A stretch of DNA of 32,234 bases from Armatimonadota bacterium (GTDB lineage: Bacteria > Armatimonadota > Armatimonadia > Armatimonadales > Capsulimonadaceae): assembly GCA_025354405.1 (NCBI GenBank), contig JANXMY010000006.1:1-32234 (forward strand), written 5' to 3'. Shown here one piece after another: positions 21,987 to 30,675 of this stretch. Positions within the stretch are counted from its first letter, which is position 1. Each line of letters opens with the position of its first letter. The notes under the pieces are model-generated. The model saw only the letters and a program-made list of their open reading frames with translations. It was not told where the DNA came from and searched no databases. The translations under genes and the position numbers were made by a program.

Positions 21987-23423
21987 TTATGCCCGCTCCA
22001 CCAGGCCCATTCCGGCATCGATGAGCTCCTGCACCTTTGCCTGAGAAGAAGATTCGGCATACACCCGTACGACCGGCTCGGTTCCCGAAGCGCGAAGCAG
22101 CAGCCAGGCGTCATTGTCCAGCAGAAACTTGGTGCCATCGGTACGATCGATGCTTCGGACAGGCAGCCCGGCGATCTCGGTCGGATTATCTTCTTTCAGC
22201 GACTGGATCACGGCAGCCATCTTGGAAGGGACAGGGTGCAGGTCGACACGCTGATATTCATGCGGGCCGAACTCAGCCATTAGCTCCGCGATCTGCTCTT
22301 CCAGACGTTTCTTACGTGTCGCCATCGTTTCCAGCAGCAAGAGGGACATGAGCGGGCCATCGCGCTCAGGGATGAAGCCCTGGACACCGATCCCGCCTGA
22401 CTCCTCGCCGCCGATCAGCACATCCTCTTTCAGCATCCAATCACAGATATTCTTAAAGCCGATCGGGACAACGTGCAGCGGCAAGCCATACTTGGCGCAG
22501 AGTTTGTCGATCAGGGTGGTCGTCGAAACTGTCTTGACGACGCTTCCGCGCTGGCCTTTATCTTCGTACAGGTGGCGCAAGAGAAGTGCGAAGATGCGGT
22601 GACTGTCAACAAAATTCCCGTCGGAATCCATCGCCCCTACGCGGTCAGCATCGCCGTCGATTGCGACGCCAACATCGGCGTTTGAGGCCAGGACGGCATC
22701 TTTGAGTGGTCCGAGATTCTGGGTGATCGGCTCGGGATTCAGGCCGCCGAACACTGGATTGCGATCCCGGCAGATCTCCTCGATTTCAACTCCGCCGCCG
22801 CGCAGGATATCTGAGAGGTAGCCGCTGCCGCTGCCATGCATCGGGTCGGCGACAACGCGGAACTTTGCCGATGCAATCTTCTGCAGGTCCACCATACTTC
22901 TCAGACCGTCGAAGTAGGCCGGGCGCAGGTCTCTGATCTCGATTTTGTCGGCGGCCTCGGCGGGAACGTCTACTGTAAACTGACCCTTTTCGTAAAGGGC
23001 ATTCAGCTCCTTGACGATTTCGTCGATGTCTGAGGGAAGGGCCGAGCCGCCGAAGCCCATTTTGATCTTCAGTCCATTAAATTGGGGTGGGTTGTGGGAG
23101 GCTGTGATCATGATGCCGCCTTTGGCATTCGCTTTGTGAGCGTTGTAACTGATCGAAGGCGAGGAGCAGGACTGGGCGGACAAAATAGCTTTCAGGCCTG
23201 AGGCCGCCACGACTTTGGCGGCCTCAGCGGCGAAATACTCGGACTGGGAACGGTTATCGTAACCGATAAATACGACCGGCTCCCCGGGAACTGTCGGACG
23301 CAGGAAATAATTGACCACGGCTTGAGAAACGAGGCGGACATTTGCCCCGGTAAAGTTATCAGCAATGATACCGCGCCACCCATCGGTTCCAAATGAGATC
23401 TGCGGCTTTTGGACATCGGTCAT
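21987..23423 (-). CDS. Phosphoglucomutase/phosphomannomutase
   Basis: This 478-aa alpha-D-phosphohexomutase interconverts sugar 1- and 6-phosphates. All four signatures are intact: the phosphoserine loop TASHNP (107-112, S109), the metal loop DGDADR (256-261), the sugar loop GGEESGG (338-344) and the phosphate loop RASGTEP (444-450). It supplies glucose- or mannose-1-phosphate for nucleotide sugars. Sugar specificity cannot be read from sequence. It is the last gene of a leftward unit after a glycosyltransferase and an alpha/alpha-toroid protein, starting nine bases after that gene, with CTGGAG about 11 bases before its ATG. Confidence 0.92.
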   Translation of the reverse strand: MTDVQKPQISFGTDGWRGIIADNFTGANVRLVSQAVVNYFLRPTVPGEPVVFIGYDNRSQSEYFAAEAAKVVAASGLKAILSAQSCSSPSISYNAHKANAKGGIMITASHNPPQFNGLKIKMGFGGSALPSDIDEIVKELNALYEKGQFTVDVPAEAADKIEIRDLRPAYFDGLRSMVDLQKIASAKFRVVADPMHGSGSGYLSDILRGGGVEIEEICRDRNPVFGGLNPEPITQNLGPLKDAVLASNADVGVAIDGDADRVGAMDSDGNFVDSHRIFALLLRHLYEDKGQRGSVVKTVSTTTLIDKLCAKYGLPLHVVPIGFKNICDWMLKEDVLIGGEESGGIGVQGFIPERDGPLMSLLLLETMATRKKRLEEQIAELMAEFGPHEYQRVDLHPVPSKMAAVIQSLKEDNPTEIAGLPVRSIDRTDGTKFLLDNDAWLLLRASGTEPVVRVYAESSSQAKVQELIDAGMGLVERA

Positions 23424-23432
23424 AAGTATGGT

Positions 23433-24527
23433 CTACTCCAGGTTTTGTAATGCGAGATGGGCGAGATGAACGGAAAGTACAGACTCTGCGCCCTGATTAA
23501 AATTGAGGCCGCCGGGGGTAAGAGCGTCGGCGACGCCTCCGGTCTCGGAATTGTAAATCGCCAGACCATGGACATTATTGCCCAGGTACCAGCCGAAAGC
23601 GGCGCGTGCGGCGAGGCGAAATCGCGGTTCACCCGTGGCGTGCCAGGCTTCGACGCAGCACTCCACCAGGGCACCGGCATCCACCGGCTGCTGGTCGAAG
23701 AGAGGGGGTGTTTTATCAGCCCGTGTAAACCAGCCGGCCTCGGTCAAACGCAAATTTCCTATCGGGTTGTAGCTGCCTTTGCCATTGCGGGATTTCTCAA
23801 GGAGGAAGTCAAGTGACTCCGTGGCGATCCGCGCAAAACGGTTCTCTGCGGGGAACAGCCGAGCGGCGGTGAAAAGTGCCTGTGGCAGACGCGGATTGCA
23901 ATAGGTCATCTGATCTTCAAACCAGTGCCAGCCGCCATCGGCGCACGCTTCATAGGAATCTGCCAGGGCATTCGCCAGTGTAAGAATTTCTTCGTCAGCG
24001 ATTCGGGCAGCACTCAGGCCCAGGATGACAAAAGCCTTCGCCCGCAGATAGTGGGGGTCCATCATCGGGATCGCCTGCAAAGAACGGCGCAAAAGGTGCT
24101 CGGCGGAGGAGCGCGGTGCGAAAGGCGCATCGACCTTGTGGGCAACTCCCAGCCCCCACAGAGTACGACCGAACGAATCATCTGTGCCGACAGAGTCCAG
24201 CCACTTCCCTTGCCGGTCGCAGAAATTGTGATAGCGTCCGGCGGATGGGCCGCTCTTGATGGCTGCTCCTTCGATAAATCGAAAGCATCTGCGGGCCAGC
24301 TGCTCATTGAGTTGAGCTTCGACGCCGGCTTCCCAGTAATTGACGCCAACAATCAGGCCCCGAGCCTCGTCGTCAATCGAGTAGCCATGACGCTCGTGTG
24401 GCGTGCTGCCTTTGGCATGCTGCCACAGACCAATCTCCGTGAGCAAATTTTCCAGATGACCAAAGCGCAGCTGGGCCGGGTACTGCGCAAGCTCGGGGAG
24501 AGTTTGCCGGCGAGTAAGTGTTTGCAT
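23433..24527 (-). CDS. Alpha/alpha-toroid glycosidase-like protein linked to a GT4
   Basis: The protein is about 364 aa and largely helical. Its N-terminus (HLENLLTEIGLWQHAKGST, then HGYSIDDEARGLIV) matches a family found beside GT4 glycosyltransferases in many bacteria, where the segment is H-G-Y-x-x-D-D-N/E-A-R-A-L. The overall pattern is like six-hairpin (alpha/alpha)6 glycosidases. The acidic residues of the DDEAR and DGGWHWFEDQ segments might be catalytic, but activity is unproven. ATG 24527 follows AGGA by eight bases; ATG 24533 is also possible. The open frame extends into palindromic element copy C, but that stretch is not coding. Confidence 0.75.
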   Translation of the reverse strand: MQTLTRRQTLPELAQYPAQLRFGHLENLLTEIGLWQHAKGSTPHERHGYSIDDEARGLIVGVNYWEAGVEAQLNEQLARRCFRFIEGAAIKSGPSAGRYHNFCDRQGKWLDSVGTDDSFGRTLWGLGVAHKVDAPFAPRSSAEHLLRRSLQAIPMMDPHYLRAKAFVILGLSAARIADEEILTLANALADSYEACADGGWHWFEDQMTYCNPRLPQALFTAARLFPAENRFARIATESLDFLLEKSRNGKGSYNPIGNLRLTEAGWFTRADKTPPLFDQQPVDAGALVECCVEAWHATGEPRFRLAARAAFGWYLGNNVHGLAIYNSETGGVADALTPGGLNFNQGAESVLSVHLAHLALQNLE

Positions 24528-24571
24528 AAGCATTATCCTAATCTGCCAAATATCGTCTGCGAGCGATGTAA

Positions 24572-24709
24572 TAGACCTCTTGCGTAAGTACCCTGCACTG
24601 GAAGTGCAGGTCTTTTGAGGTGCGATTGTCTGCCTTCGCAGACAATCGCTTTGTAGAAGACCCGGATATCTAATCCGGGCACGGCAAGGTGACTTACGCA
24701 AGAGGTCGA
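24572..24709. repeat. 138-bp palindromic element, copy C
   Basis: The best-preserved copy: GACCTCTTGCGTAAGT and ACTTACGCAAGAGGTC are perfect 16-bp terminal inverted repeats. The three internal hairpins are as in copy A, except that the third has loop TCT with one stem mismatch. It sits between the glycosyltransferase stop and the toroid-protein start inside what should be one operon, so it would be transcribed and fold in the mRNA. Confidence 0.92.
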
Positions 24710-24722
24710 TTAGATCGGTAAA

Positions 24723-26006
24723 TTAAAAGGCTCCGGCTCCGGAAAGAGCCGGGGCTGCTGGTCGGAGCTCGCCTTCGCGGACGAAATCCGTCAAACCAGG
24801 AATCGAGAGTGCGTCCATTGCGGCGCGGTGGTTGACCCAGCGTTCATCCAGCATTTCCGTAAACAGCTTTGTGTACTGAATGCCGACGCTCTGCCAGGTC
24901 ATGGACCGGCCATACTCGTAAGAGAGCATAGATGTTCGCTGAAACAGTGGACCGTCAGTCAGCAGGTTCCCGATGATCTCCGAAAGCTTGCCGCTGTCAC
25001 GGAACGGGTACAGGAAACCGCGCCCCTCGGCAAGCAGTTCTTCAGCATACAGGTAAGGCGTTGAGACGATGACTTTGCCGGTTACCATTGCATAAGCCAA
25101 AGTGCCCGAAGTGATCTGATGTGGGTTGGCATAGTACGGGGTGATGTAGACATCGGTTGCCAGAAGATAGTCCAGCAGCTCCTGCAATGTAAGGTATTTA
25201 TCGACAAACTTGACGTTCTCCGTCAGCCCAAGATCTGCGACCTGCTTGACCAGACCGTCTCGATACCACTCGCCTTCTTTGCGCTTGATGACCGGATGAG
25301 TTTGACCCAGCACCAGATAGGTAGCGGTTGGTTCTTTTTCGACGATCGCAGGCATCGCGGCGATCGCATCTTCAATTCCCTTGTTCGGAGAGATCAATCC
25401 AAATGTTGAGAGGATACGTCGACCTTCCAGACCCAGCTTCTTTTTTGCGCTTTTCTCCGCATTGCAGGGAGCATTCGGTGCGCCATGTGGAATAAATCGG
25501 ATTTTGCTGGGGGCAATTCCGTAGACACTTTGGAGCAGCTCGACGGCTTTATGCGCCATGACGACAAAGGTCGAAACGTGCTTTTCCATTTCCTTCAAGA
25601 TGCGCCGCTGCGGCTCGGACGGGTTCGGCAGCACCGTGTGGAGTGTGACGGCGACAGGCATCGTGACGGCACTCACCAGATCGAGGATATAATCGCCGTG
25701 GTCACCGCCATAGATGCCGTACTCGTGCTGAATCGAGAGAAGGCTGACTTTATGCTTATCGAGAAGCCGTGCGGCCCGCAGGTAATCAGCACGGTTCTCT
25801 TTTTCAATGGTGTAAACGACTTTGCTGTCGGGATGCGGCTCAGCCGGGGCGCTGTCGTCTACAGCAAATACGATGCTTCGCCAGCCAGATAAATCGGTAG
25901 AGTTGACGACATCAAGCGTAAAAGTCGCGATGCCGCACTCTTTTGGCGGGTAGGTGCCGACATAGGCCACCTTGTGACGGCGTGCGAGATTGGGATAGGC
26001 GCTCAT
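24723..26006 (-). CDS. Glycosyltransferase family 4
   Basis: The 427-aa protein is a GT-B retaining glycosyltransferase. The N-terminal Rossmann domain opens KVAYVGTYPPKECGIATFT, with the donor/acceptor loop GIATF typical of GT4. The C-terminal half has the nucleotide-sugar domain: STFGLISPNKGIEDAI, ATYLVLGQTHP and the E-x7-E-like stretch around TSGTLAYAMVTGKVIVSTPYLYAEELLAEGRG. It is cytoplasmic, with no signal. ATG 26006 is supported by AAGGAG 11 bases upstream; the longer frame from 26117 lacks one. It leads the operon with the toroid protein and phosphomutase. The product could be a compatible-solute glycoside or glycan; nothing in sequence decides. Confidence 0.88.
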   Translation of the reverse strand: MSAYPNLARRHKVAYVGTYPPKECGIATFTLDVVNSTDLSGWRSIVFAVDDSAPAEPHPDSKVVYTIEKENRADYLRAARLLDKHKVSLLSIQHEYGIYGGDHGDYILDLVSAVTMPVAVTLHTVLPNPSEPQRRILKEMEKHVSTFVVMAHKAVELLQSVYGIAPSKIRFIPHGAPNAPCNAEKSAKKKLGLEGRRILSTFGLISPNKGIEDAIAAMPAIVEKEPTATYLVLGQTHPVIKRKEGEWYRDGLVKQVADLGLTENVKFVDKYLTLQELLDYLLATDVYITPYYANPHQITSGTLAYAMVTGKVIVSTPYLYAEELLAEGRGFLYPFRDSGKLSEIIGNLLTDGPLFQRTSMLSYEYGRSMTWQSVGIQYTKLFTEMLDERWVNHRAAMDALSIPGLTDFVREGELRPAAPALSGAGAF

Positions 26007-26175
26007 GGTTTCGTTGTCTCCTTGCGCTACAGTGAAGCGTCTTGGGCGTAGTGTGTCTTTATGCAAAAGCGGCCAAGGATTAGGGTGCAGACGATGCTGG
26101 CATCGAGTTGACATCAAACTGGTGACAGGCGGAGCAGGTGAGATACGGCGCTTCTCTCGCTAGATTGACAAATGT

Positions 26176-26181
26176 ATTATA
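26176..26181 (-). promoter_or_regulatory. Promoter for the glycosyltransferase operon
   Basis: A perfect TATAAT on the minus strand (plus 26176-26181) has TTTAAC 17 bases upstream as a weak -35. The leader to ATG 26006 would be about 160 bases. Confidence 0.5.
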
Positions 26182-26235
26182 ACCAACCTTCAGTGTGGGT
26201 TAAACTACTCTGCAGGGAAGTGGAGAGATCTTAAG

Positions 26236-26550
26236 TTACCGAAGGCTGGGCGGCGGTGCTGTATCTTTAGACTGGTCGTTAGACCCAGGAGAAATGGGAT
26301 GTCCGCTGATATGTGTGGGGGGCAAAATCGTTTTGCCCAGGCTTCTGTCATTGAGAACGAAAAGTGTCACTGCCAGAGCCGCGACGACTAAGCCGATCAG
26401 TGCGACACGCAGCCAGTACCCGGTCTGATTGTTGGGAACCAGTGGCTCATTCGAACTGCCTTCAGGACGAGCGTCACGACCAACTTGATTAAATTTTGGC
26501 CCGCCGCCCAAAAACTCTTGTGATTGCTTGCGATCTGCCATAATGCTCAT
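26236..26550 (-). CDS. Small single-pass membrane protein (104 aa)
   Basis: A hydrophilic N-terminal half precedes one membrane helix (VALIGLVVAALAVTLFVL) and a Pro/Ser-rich tail ending APPPSLR. No family is recognised. ATG 26550 and ATG 26541 are both possible. TAATAT lies seven bases before ATG 26541, so a leaderless message from that codon is conceivable. It is divergent from the anti-sigma-like gene at 26664. Confidence 0.6.
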   Translation of the reverse strand: MSIMADRKQSQEFLGGGPKFNQVGRDARPEGSSNEPLVPNNQTGYWLRVALIGLVVAALAVTLFVLNDRSLGKTILPPTHISGHPISPGSNDQSKDTAPPPSLR

Positions 26551-26663
26551 ATATTACCCGGAATTGCCTCGAATCTGAGCGGAAATATCTGAAACATTTC
26601 GGCTTCCCTGCTGTCAGTGTAGGTAGAGACGTTTTTCGGTGACGGAAAGGCTAGCAATTTCTC

Positions 26664-27719
26664 ATGAAATGGTCGTTTTGGACACAACATCGGCATCACC
26701 GCACTAGCGCTTCAGAGCTGGATAGCTGCGACACCATAGATCCGCTGCTATCGCTTTACGCCGACCATATGGCCTCTTCGGAAGAATCCATTCGTGTCGA
26801 GGCGCATCTGCCGGGCTGCGAGAGCTGCCGCGTGTCTTTGGGCTGGATGCAGGCGACCCGCCGGACTTTATCGTCACGCCCGGTGATGCTGCCGCCCGCC
26901 GACCTGCGAGCCCGCATTGCCGGTGCCATCGCTGCGTCCGCGGTGGAACCAGGCGTCCGGCCCCTCCGAGTGTTCGCACTTCGGCCCGCCTATGCCGCCG
27001 CTGCATCCCTCTCAGTCCTTGGAGCTTTGGTGCTCGGTCATTCCCTGCTGACGGCTCCGAAAGTCAAGCCGCAGAACCCTGCGCCGAAATTAGTTGCGTC
27101 CTTGCCGCAGGCCGAAGCTGACAAGGCGCCGACCGTCTCGCCGCCTCTTGCTCCCAGAGTGATCATAAAGCATCCCGTACCTCAGGCATCTGAGACCAAC
27201 GTCTCGCCGGAGCTTGCAGTGCCCGACGCCGCTGGCCAAGCACCGCGAGAGACGGTAGGCGTCGTTACGCCCGCCCCGGAGAAAAGTAGTCTCCGACCTG
27301 TTCATGCGCATGCTGCACCCGCAGTTGCTAAAACTAAGTCTGAGCCCCCTCGTGTCCTGCTAGCCAGGTTCCCCGCAGCGAATTCACTGAAGCATGTTGG
27401 TGCGGTTGTCCCGCCGGTCAAAAAACAGTCAGTTTCTCTCGAAGCAACTCTGCCACCAGTCGTGTCTGTTGGACCTGCTGTCGTCACGCCGCAGGAAGAT
27501 ATCCATCCGATGGTCGCCTCGTCCCCGACGAGCGAAGGGCATTTTCAATCGGTCTCCCTGCTCGGCCCGGCTCAGGAATATGTGCTGAGCCATTCGAGCA
27601 TTTTGGAGCATAATCTCACCCGTGTCGGCAACACGGCAATCCGCCAAGCTGTGCGTACATCCTCCCTCGCTGGTCAGGACGGCGGGGCGGTCCCAGTTGC
27701 CGATATCCACTCCCGATAG
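26664..27719 (+). CDS. Zinc-finger (zf-HC2) anti-sigma-factor-like membrane protein
   Basis: The N-terminus carries the zinc-binding anti-sigma signature H48-x3-C52-x2-C55 (HLPGCESC), with C22 as a fourth ligand. A membrane helix at about 105-127 follows (LRPAYAAAASLSVLGALVLGH). The remaining 220 residues are Pro/Ala/Val-rich, low in complexity and presumably periplasmic. The layout (cytoplasmic zf-HC2, one helix, outer linker) is that of sigma-factor regulators that trap an ECF sigma factor. No ECF sigma gene adjoins; the window's sigma factor (9604) is FliA/WhiG-type and 16 kb away. No ribosome site is clear. Confidence 0.75.
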   Translation: MKWSFWTQHRHHRTSASELDSCDTIDPLLSLYADHMASSEESIRVEAHLPGCESCRVSLGWMQATRRTLSSRPVMLPPADLRARIAGAIAASAVEPGVRPLRVFALRPAYAAAASLSVLGALVLGHSLLTAPKVKPQNPAPKLVASLPQAEADKAPTVSPPLAPRVIIKHPVPQASETNVSPELAVPDAAGQAPRETVGVVTPAPEKSSLRPVHAHAAPAVAKTKSEPPRVLLARFPAANSLKHVGAVVPPVKKQSVSLEATLPPVVSVGPAVVTPQEDIHPMVASSPTSEGHFQSVSLLGPAQEYVLSHSSILEHNLTRVGNTAIRQAVRTSSLAGQDGGAVPVADIHSR

Positions 27720-27796
27720 TCTGAAATGAACTATTAACCACTCTTTCACGTCCAGTTGCAAATGTTACTCGGTACTCATTAATTAAGGAAGTTTTT

Positions 27797-28588
27797 ATGT
27801 ATCCCACACACAACCAAAGTACTAATCGTAAGGGCTTTACCCTGATTGAGCTTCTCGTCGTGATCGCCATTATCGCGATTCTTGCCGCTATTCTTTTTCC
27901 TGTTTTCCAGAAAGTCCGTGAAAATGCCCGCCGCATTTCCTGCGCCAGCAACTTGAAGCAGTTGAGTCTGGGTGTCACACAGTATACACAGGACGCCGAT
28001 GAGCTTTTGCCGTCTATCAACTACGGAGGAGGCGGTGCACAGGATGCTGCGTCTCCTCCACCGGCGGGCTGGGTATCATATACCTCCTTCAACAACACGA
28101 CGACGGGGACGAAGTTTGATGTGACTCGGGGCGGGTTGTATCCTTATGTGAAAAGCAAAGGCGTGTATGTCTGCCCGGACGACACCAGCGGGCAGACGAA
28201 CGGAAACTCCTACGAAATGAATTCCTGCCTTACCGTTTATCAAACAGCACTTCCAGGAATCACGGGCGGAAAGAGCCTTGCGGCGATTGACAGCTCTTCG
28301 GGAACCCTGCTACTATGCGAGGAAGACGCTCAAAACACGACGGCGAATGACGGCAACTTCTTCTATGGCAGCAGCACAACACCGGGGGATAAAGTGCCAC
28401 TGCGTCACAGCAACGGCAACAACTTCGCTTTCGTCGATGGCCATGTAAAATACTATCAGATCTCGCAAAATGCAGCCACAGCGGCCACACAGGCCCGAGA
28501 TCTTCAGCAGGGATATGACCTGAATAACACTTCAGGCTCGGTGCTTCCTGTTACTGGCATCAGTGGAAGCGGGCTTTGTTTTAACTAA
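27797..28588 (+). CDS. DUF1559-type prepilin-like secreted protein
   Basis: The N-terminus has a type IV prepilin leader: RKG then [20 protein letters not shown], with cleavage expected after G13 and Glu at mature position 5. The C-terminal domain ends with the H-X9-DG signature ([12 protein letters not shown]), typical of DUF1559 proteins that are expanded in Planctomycetota and Armatimonadota. Such pseudopilin-like proteins are thought to be exported by a type II/IV machine and to form surface structures. AAGGAAG lies five bases before the ATG. It is followed by a strong terminator and is probably monocistronic. Confidence 0.92.
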   Translation: MYPTHNQSTNRKGFTLIELLVVIAIIAILAAILFPVFQKVRENARRISCASNLKQLSLGVTQYTQDADELLPSINYGGGGAQDAASPPPAGWVSYTSFNNTTTGTKFDVTRGGLYPYVKSKGVYVCPDDTSGQTNGNSYEMNSCLTVYQTALPGITGGKSLAAIDSSSGTLLLCEEDAQNTTANDGNFFYGSSTTPGDKVPLRHSNGNNFAFVDGHVKYYQISQNAATAATQARDLQQGYDLNNTSGSVLPVTGISGSGLCFN

Positions 28589-28618
28589 ACTTAAGGTCCC
28601 GTCTTTCGGTCTGATTAT

Positions 28619-28651
28619 GCCTCCGTATCTCAAAGATGCGGAGGCTTTTTT
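28619..28651 (+). terminator. Intrinsic terminator after the DUF1559 gene
   Basis: GCCTCCG (28619-28625) pairs with CGGAGGC (28639-28645), extended internally by TCT/AGA, and is followed by six T (28646-28651). Confidence 0.9.
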
Positions 28652-28710
28652 CAGGTGTGGGGAACCACTTCGCTCTTTTCTGCTGTTTCCTGTTTCGAGG
28701 AATACGACCG

Positions 28711-29520
28711 ATGACGATGTATCTGCGCCGACGTGCCACTTTTTCAGCAGGCCTCAGCTGCCCTCTGCCAGCCGATCCGGGTCGCGGGCACGATTACCTC
28801 TGTGAACTGACGGTGGGGGGCCTTATTGACCCTCTAACAGGCATGGTCATCAACATCAGAGATGTTGATGCCGTGATGAAAGCGCGTGTCACTGGGCCAC
28901 TCGGCGGAAAGCTACTGGACACGGAAGTTGCCGCATTTCAGGGCGTGCTGCCGACGCCGGAAAATATCGCCCGCTTTCTGTGGAATGAGTGCCGGGACAA
29001 GTTTGGCGTGCATGGGTTTCTGGCCCGTGTCATTCTTTGGCCCACTCCGCTGCTCCAAGTCGCTCTCTCTTCTTTAGAAAATCCGCACGAGGCTCCTATG
29101 CTTACCGTCACACGCACCTACGACTTTTCCGCTTCGCACCGCCTGCACTCTTTGAATCTTTCCGATGCCGAGAATGCCGAGATCTTCGGCAAGTGCAACT
29201 GGGAAAACGGGCATGGGCACAACTACGAGTTTGAAGTGACCTTTGCCGGTGAGGCCAACCCGCAAACGGGTCAGCTGCTAAGCCTGGATTGCCTGGACAA
29301 GATCGTGGATGAGGTCGTGCTGAAGCCGTACGACCACAAGCATTTGAATTGTGACACAGTGGATTTTCACACTCTAAACCCAACGTCCGAGAATCTGACA
29401 AAAGTGATCTGGGATAATTTAACTTCCAGGCTCATTTCCGTGCCGCTGGGGCAAGCGCGATTATATCGTATCGCGGTGCGTGAGACCGCCCGGAACTACT
29501 TCGAGTACTACGGCGAATAG
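28711..29520 (+). CDS. queD: Fused 6-carboxy-/6-pyruvoyl-tetrahydropterin synthase (two domains)
   Basis: The 269-aa protein holds two PTPS-fold units. The C-terminal unit (from about residue 130) is complete: zinc ligands H143 (SASHRL), H168 and H170 (GHGH), the catalytic Cys C162 (FGKCNWENGHGH), and D208/H209 (YDHKHLN). The N-terminal unit keeps GHDYLCEL and PTPENIARFLW but lacks the zinc histidines and is probably inactive. The active unit acts on 7,8-dihydroneopterin triphosphate, as in queuosine synthesis (CPH4) or tetrahydropterin production. ATG 28711 has GAGGA upstream. FolE follows 30 bases later, so the operon makes pterin precursors. The symbol is tentative because other PTPS subtypes exist. 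Confidence 0.85.
   Translation: MTMYLRRRATFSAGLSCPLPADPGRGHDYLCELTVGGLIDPLTGMVINIRDVDAVMKARVTGPLGGKLLDTEVAAFQGVLPTPENIARFLWNECRDKFGVHGFLARVILWPTPLLQVALSSLENPHEAPMLTVTRTYDFSASHRLHSLNLSDAENAEIFGKCNWENGHGHNYEFEVTFAGEANPQTGQLLSLDCLDKIVDEVVLKPYDHKHLNCDTVDFHTLNPTSENLTKVIWDNLTSRLISVPLGQARLYRIAVRETARNYFEYYGE
29087..29092 (+). promoter_or_regulatory. Internal ribosome site at the domain junction of the PTPS gene
   Basis: ACGAGG ends five bases before ATG 29098, which is codon 130 and the first residue of the complete catalytic domain. Initiation here would yield a free-standing 140-aa enzyme. Confidence 0.5.
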
Positions 29521-29550
29521 AGCGCAGACGCAGATAGAAAAGAAGCGAAA

Positions 29551-30219
29551 TTGACCCAATTGACCGCACATGAATATCAGGATCTGGAAAATCTGGAGGT
29601 CCTGCCGCCACGCGAAGTCCTAACGATTGCCTCAGCGCCTATTGCCAGGCCCAGCCAGGAGTCCGCAGAGGAAGGCTATCGAAATCTGCTGGCCTTTGCC
29701 GGAGAGGATCCCGCTCGGGAAGGCTTGCTTCGAACTCCGCACCGGGCGGCAGAGGCGTTCAAATATCTTACCAGCGGATATTCCGTAGATATTGAGACAC
29801 TGCTGAACGGGGCGGTTTTTCGCGAAGACTATGATGACATGGTCGTGGTCAAAGATATTGAGTTCTACAGCTTGTGCGAGCACCACCTGCTGCCGTTCTT
29901 CGGCAAGGCCCATGTGGCATACATCCCCGACGGGACCATCGTCGGACTATCGAAGATTCCCCGGCTGGTGGACATGTTTGCCCGGCGCCTGCAGGTGCAG
30001 GAGCGAATGACCACTCAGATCGCTGAGGCACTGGAGAGCGCATTGCAGCCGAAGGGTGTCGCGATCGTGGTGGAAGGTGTTCATATGTGCATGCGGATGC
30101 GCGGGGTGCAGAAACAGGAGTCCAGCATGGTGACTTCCCATGTTCGAGGGATTTTTCGAACCGACCGGGCGACACGCCAGGAGTTTATGGCACTGGTCAA
30201 GGGAAATGGCCGAATTTAA
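29551..30219 (+). CDS. folE: GTP cyclohydrolase I
   Basis: The 222-aa protein matches type IA GTP cyclohydrolase, which makes 7,8-dihydroneopterin triphosphate from GTP for folate, biopterin and queuosine routes. The zinc site is visible as [21 protein letters not shown] (Cys and His ligands), followed by [24 protein letters not shown] and the third ligand in [12 protein letters not shown]. The N-terminal 40 residues are a variable extension. The reading starts with TTG 29551 after a weak AGAAG site. It lies 30 bases after the PTPS gene, whose enzyme uses its product. Confidence 0.95.
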   Translation: MTQLTAHEYQDLENLEVLPPREVLTIASAPIARPSQESAEEGYRNLLAFAGEDPAREGLLRTPHRAAEAFKYLTSGYSVDIETLLNGAVFREDYDDMVVVKDIEFYSLCEHHLLPFFGKAHVAYIPDGTIVGLSKIPRLVDMFARRLQVQERMTTQIAEALESALQPKGVAIVVEGVHMCMRMRGVQKQESSMVTSHVRGIFRTDRATRQEFMALVKGNGRI

Positions 30220-30315
30220 TCCCCTGTCTAATCCCCATATGGGAACCGCCTTGCCGGGAGCCGTGTTAGAAAAGTAATGAGTTGTGTTGACTTAATGGTC
30301 AAGAAGGAGAATTTT

Positions 30316-30642
30316 ATGAGTGCATCTGCCGCTGTTGCAACCGCGGATTTCGATAAGCAGGTTCTGGAGTCTGACATTCCGGTGCTGGTAGACTTCTGGG
30401 CTTCGTGGTGCGGTCCGTGCCGAGCCATTGCCCCGGCAGTCGACGCCGTTGCCGAAGAGTATTCGGGCCGGGCGAAGGTCTTGAAACTGAATGTTGATGA
30501 AAGCCCGGAGATCGCTGGGCGCTACGGGGTGCAAAGCATTCCAACGCTGATCATCTTCAAAGGCGGCCAGAAGGTTGGGGAACTGGTCGGTGGCCAGAAC
30601 ACGAAGCAGTCGATCGGTGCCGCACTTGGCGAGCATGTCTAG
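30316..30642 (+). CDS. trxA: Thioredoxin (WCGPC)
   Basis: This 108-aa protein is a canonical thioredoxin with W31-C32-G-P-C35, the cis-Pro segment SIPTLIIF and the [12 protein letters not shown] strand. It reduces disulfides in cytoplasmic proteins with thioredoxin reductase. ATG 30316 has AAGGAG seven bases upstream; the frame extends to 30277 without another ribosome site. It is the first of two adjacent thioredoxins, 34 bases apart. Confidence 0.95.
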   Translation: MSASAAVATADFDKQVLESDIPVLVDFWASWCGPCRAIAPAVDAVAEEYSGRAKVLKLNVDESPEIAGRYGVQSIPTLIIFKGGQKVGELVGGQNTKQSIGAALGEHV

Positions 30643-30675
30643 CAAAGTTTTAGGTGTAATTGCAGGAGAATATCG

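Noticed and set aside
24528-24701. N-terminal extension of the toroid protein into element copy C
   Set aside because: The extra residues are translated repeat sequence; similar antisense peptides can be read from the other copies, and a ribosome site supports ATG 24527.
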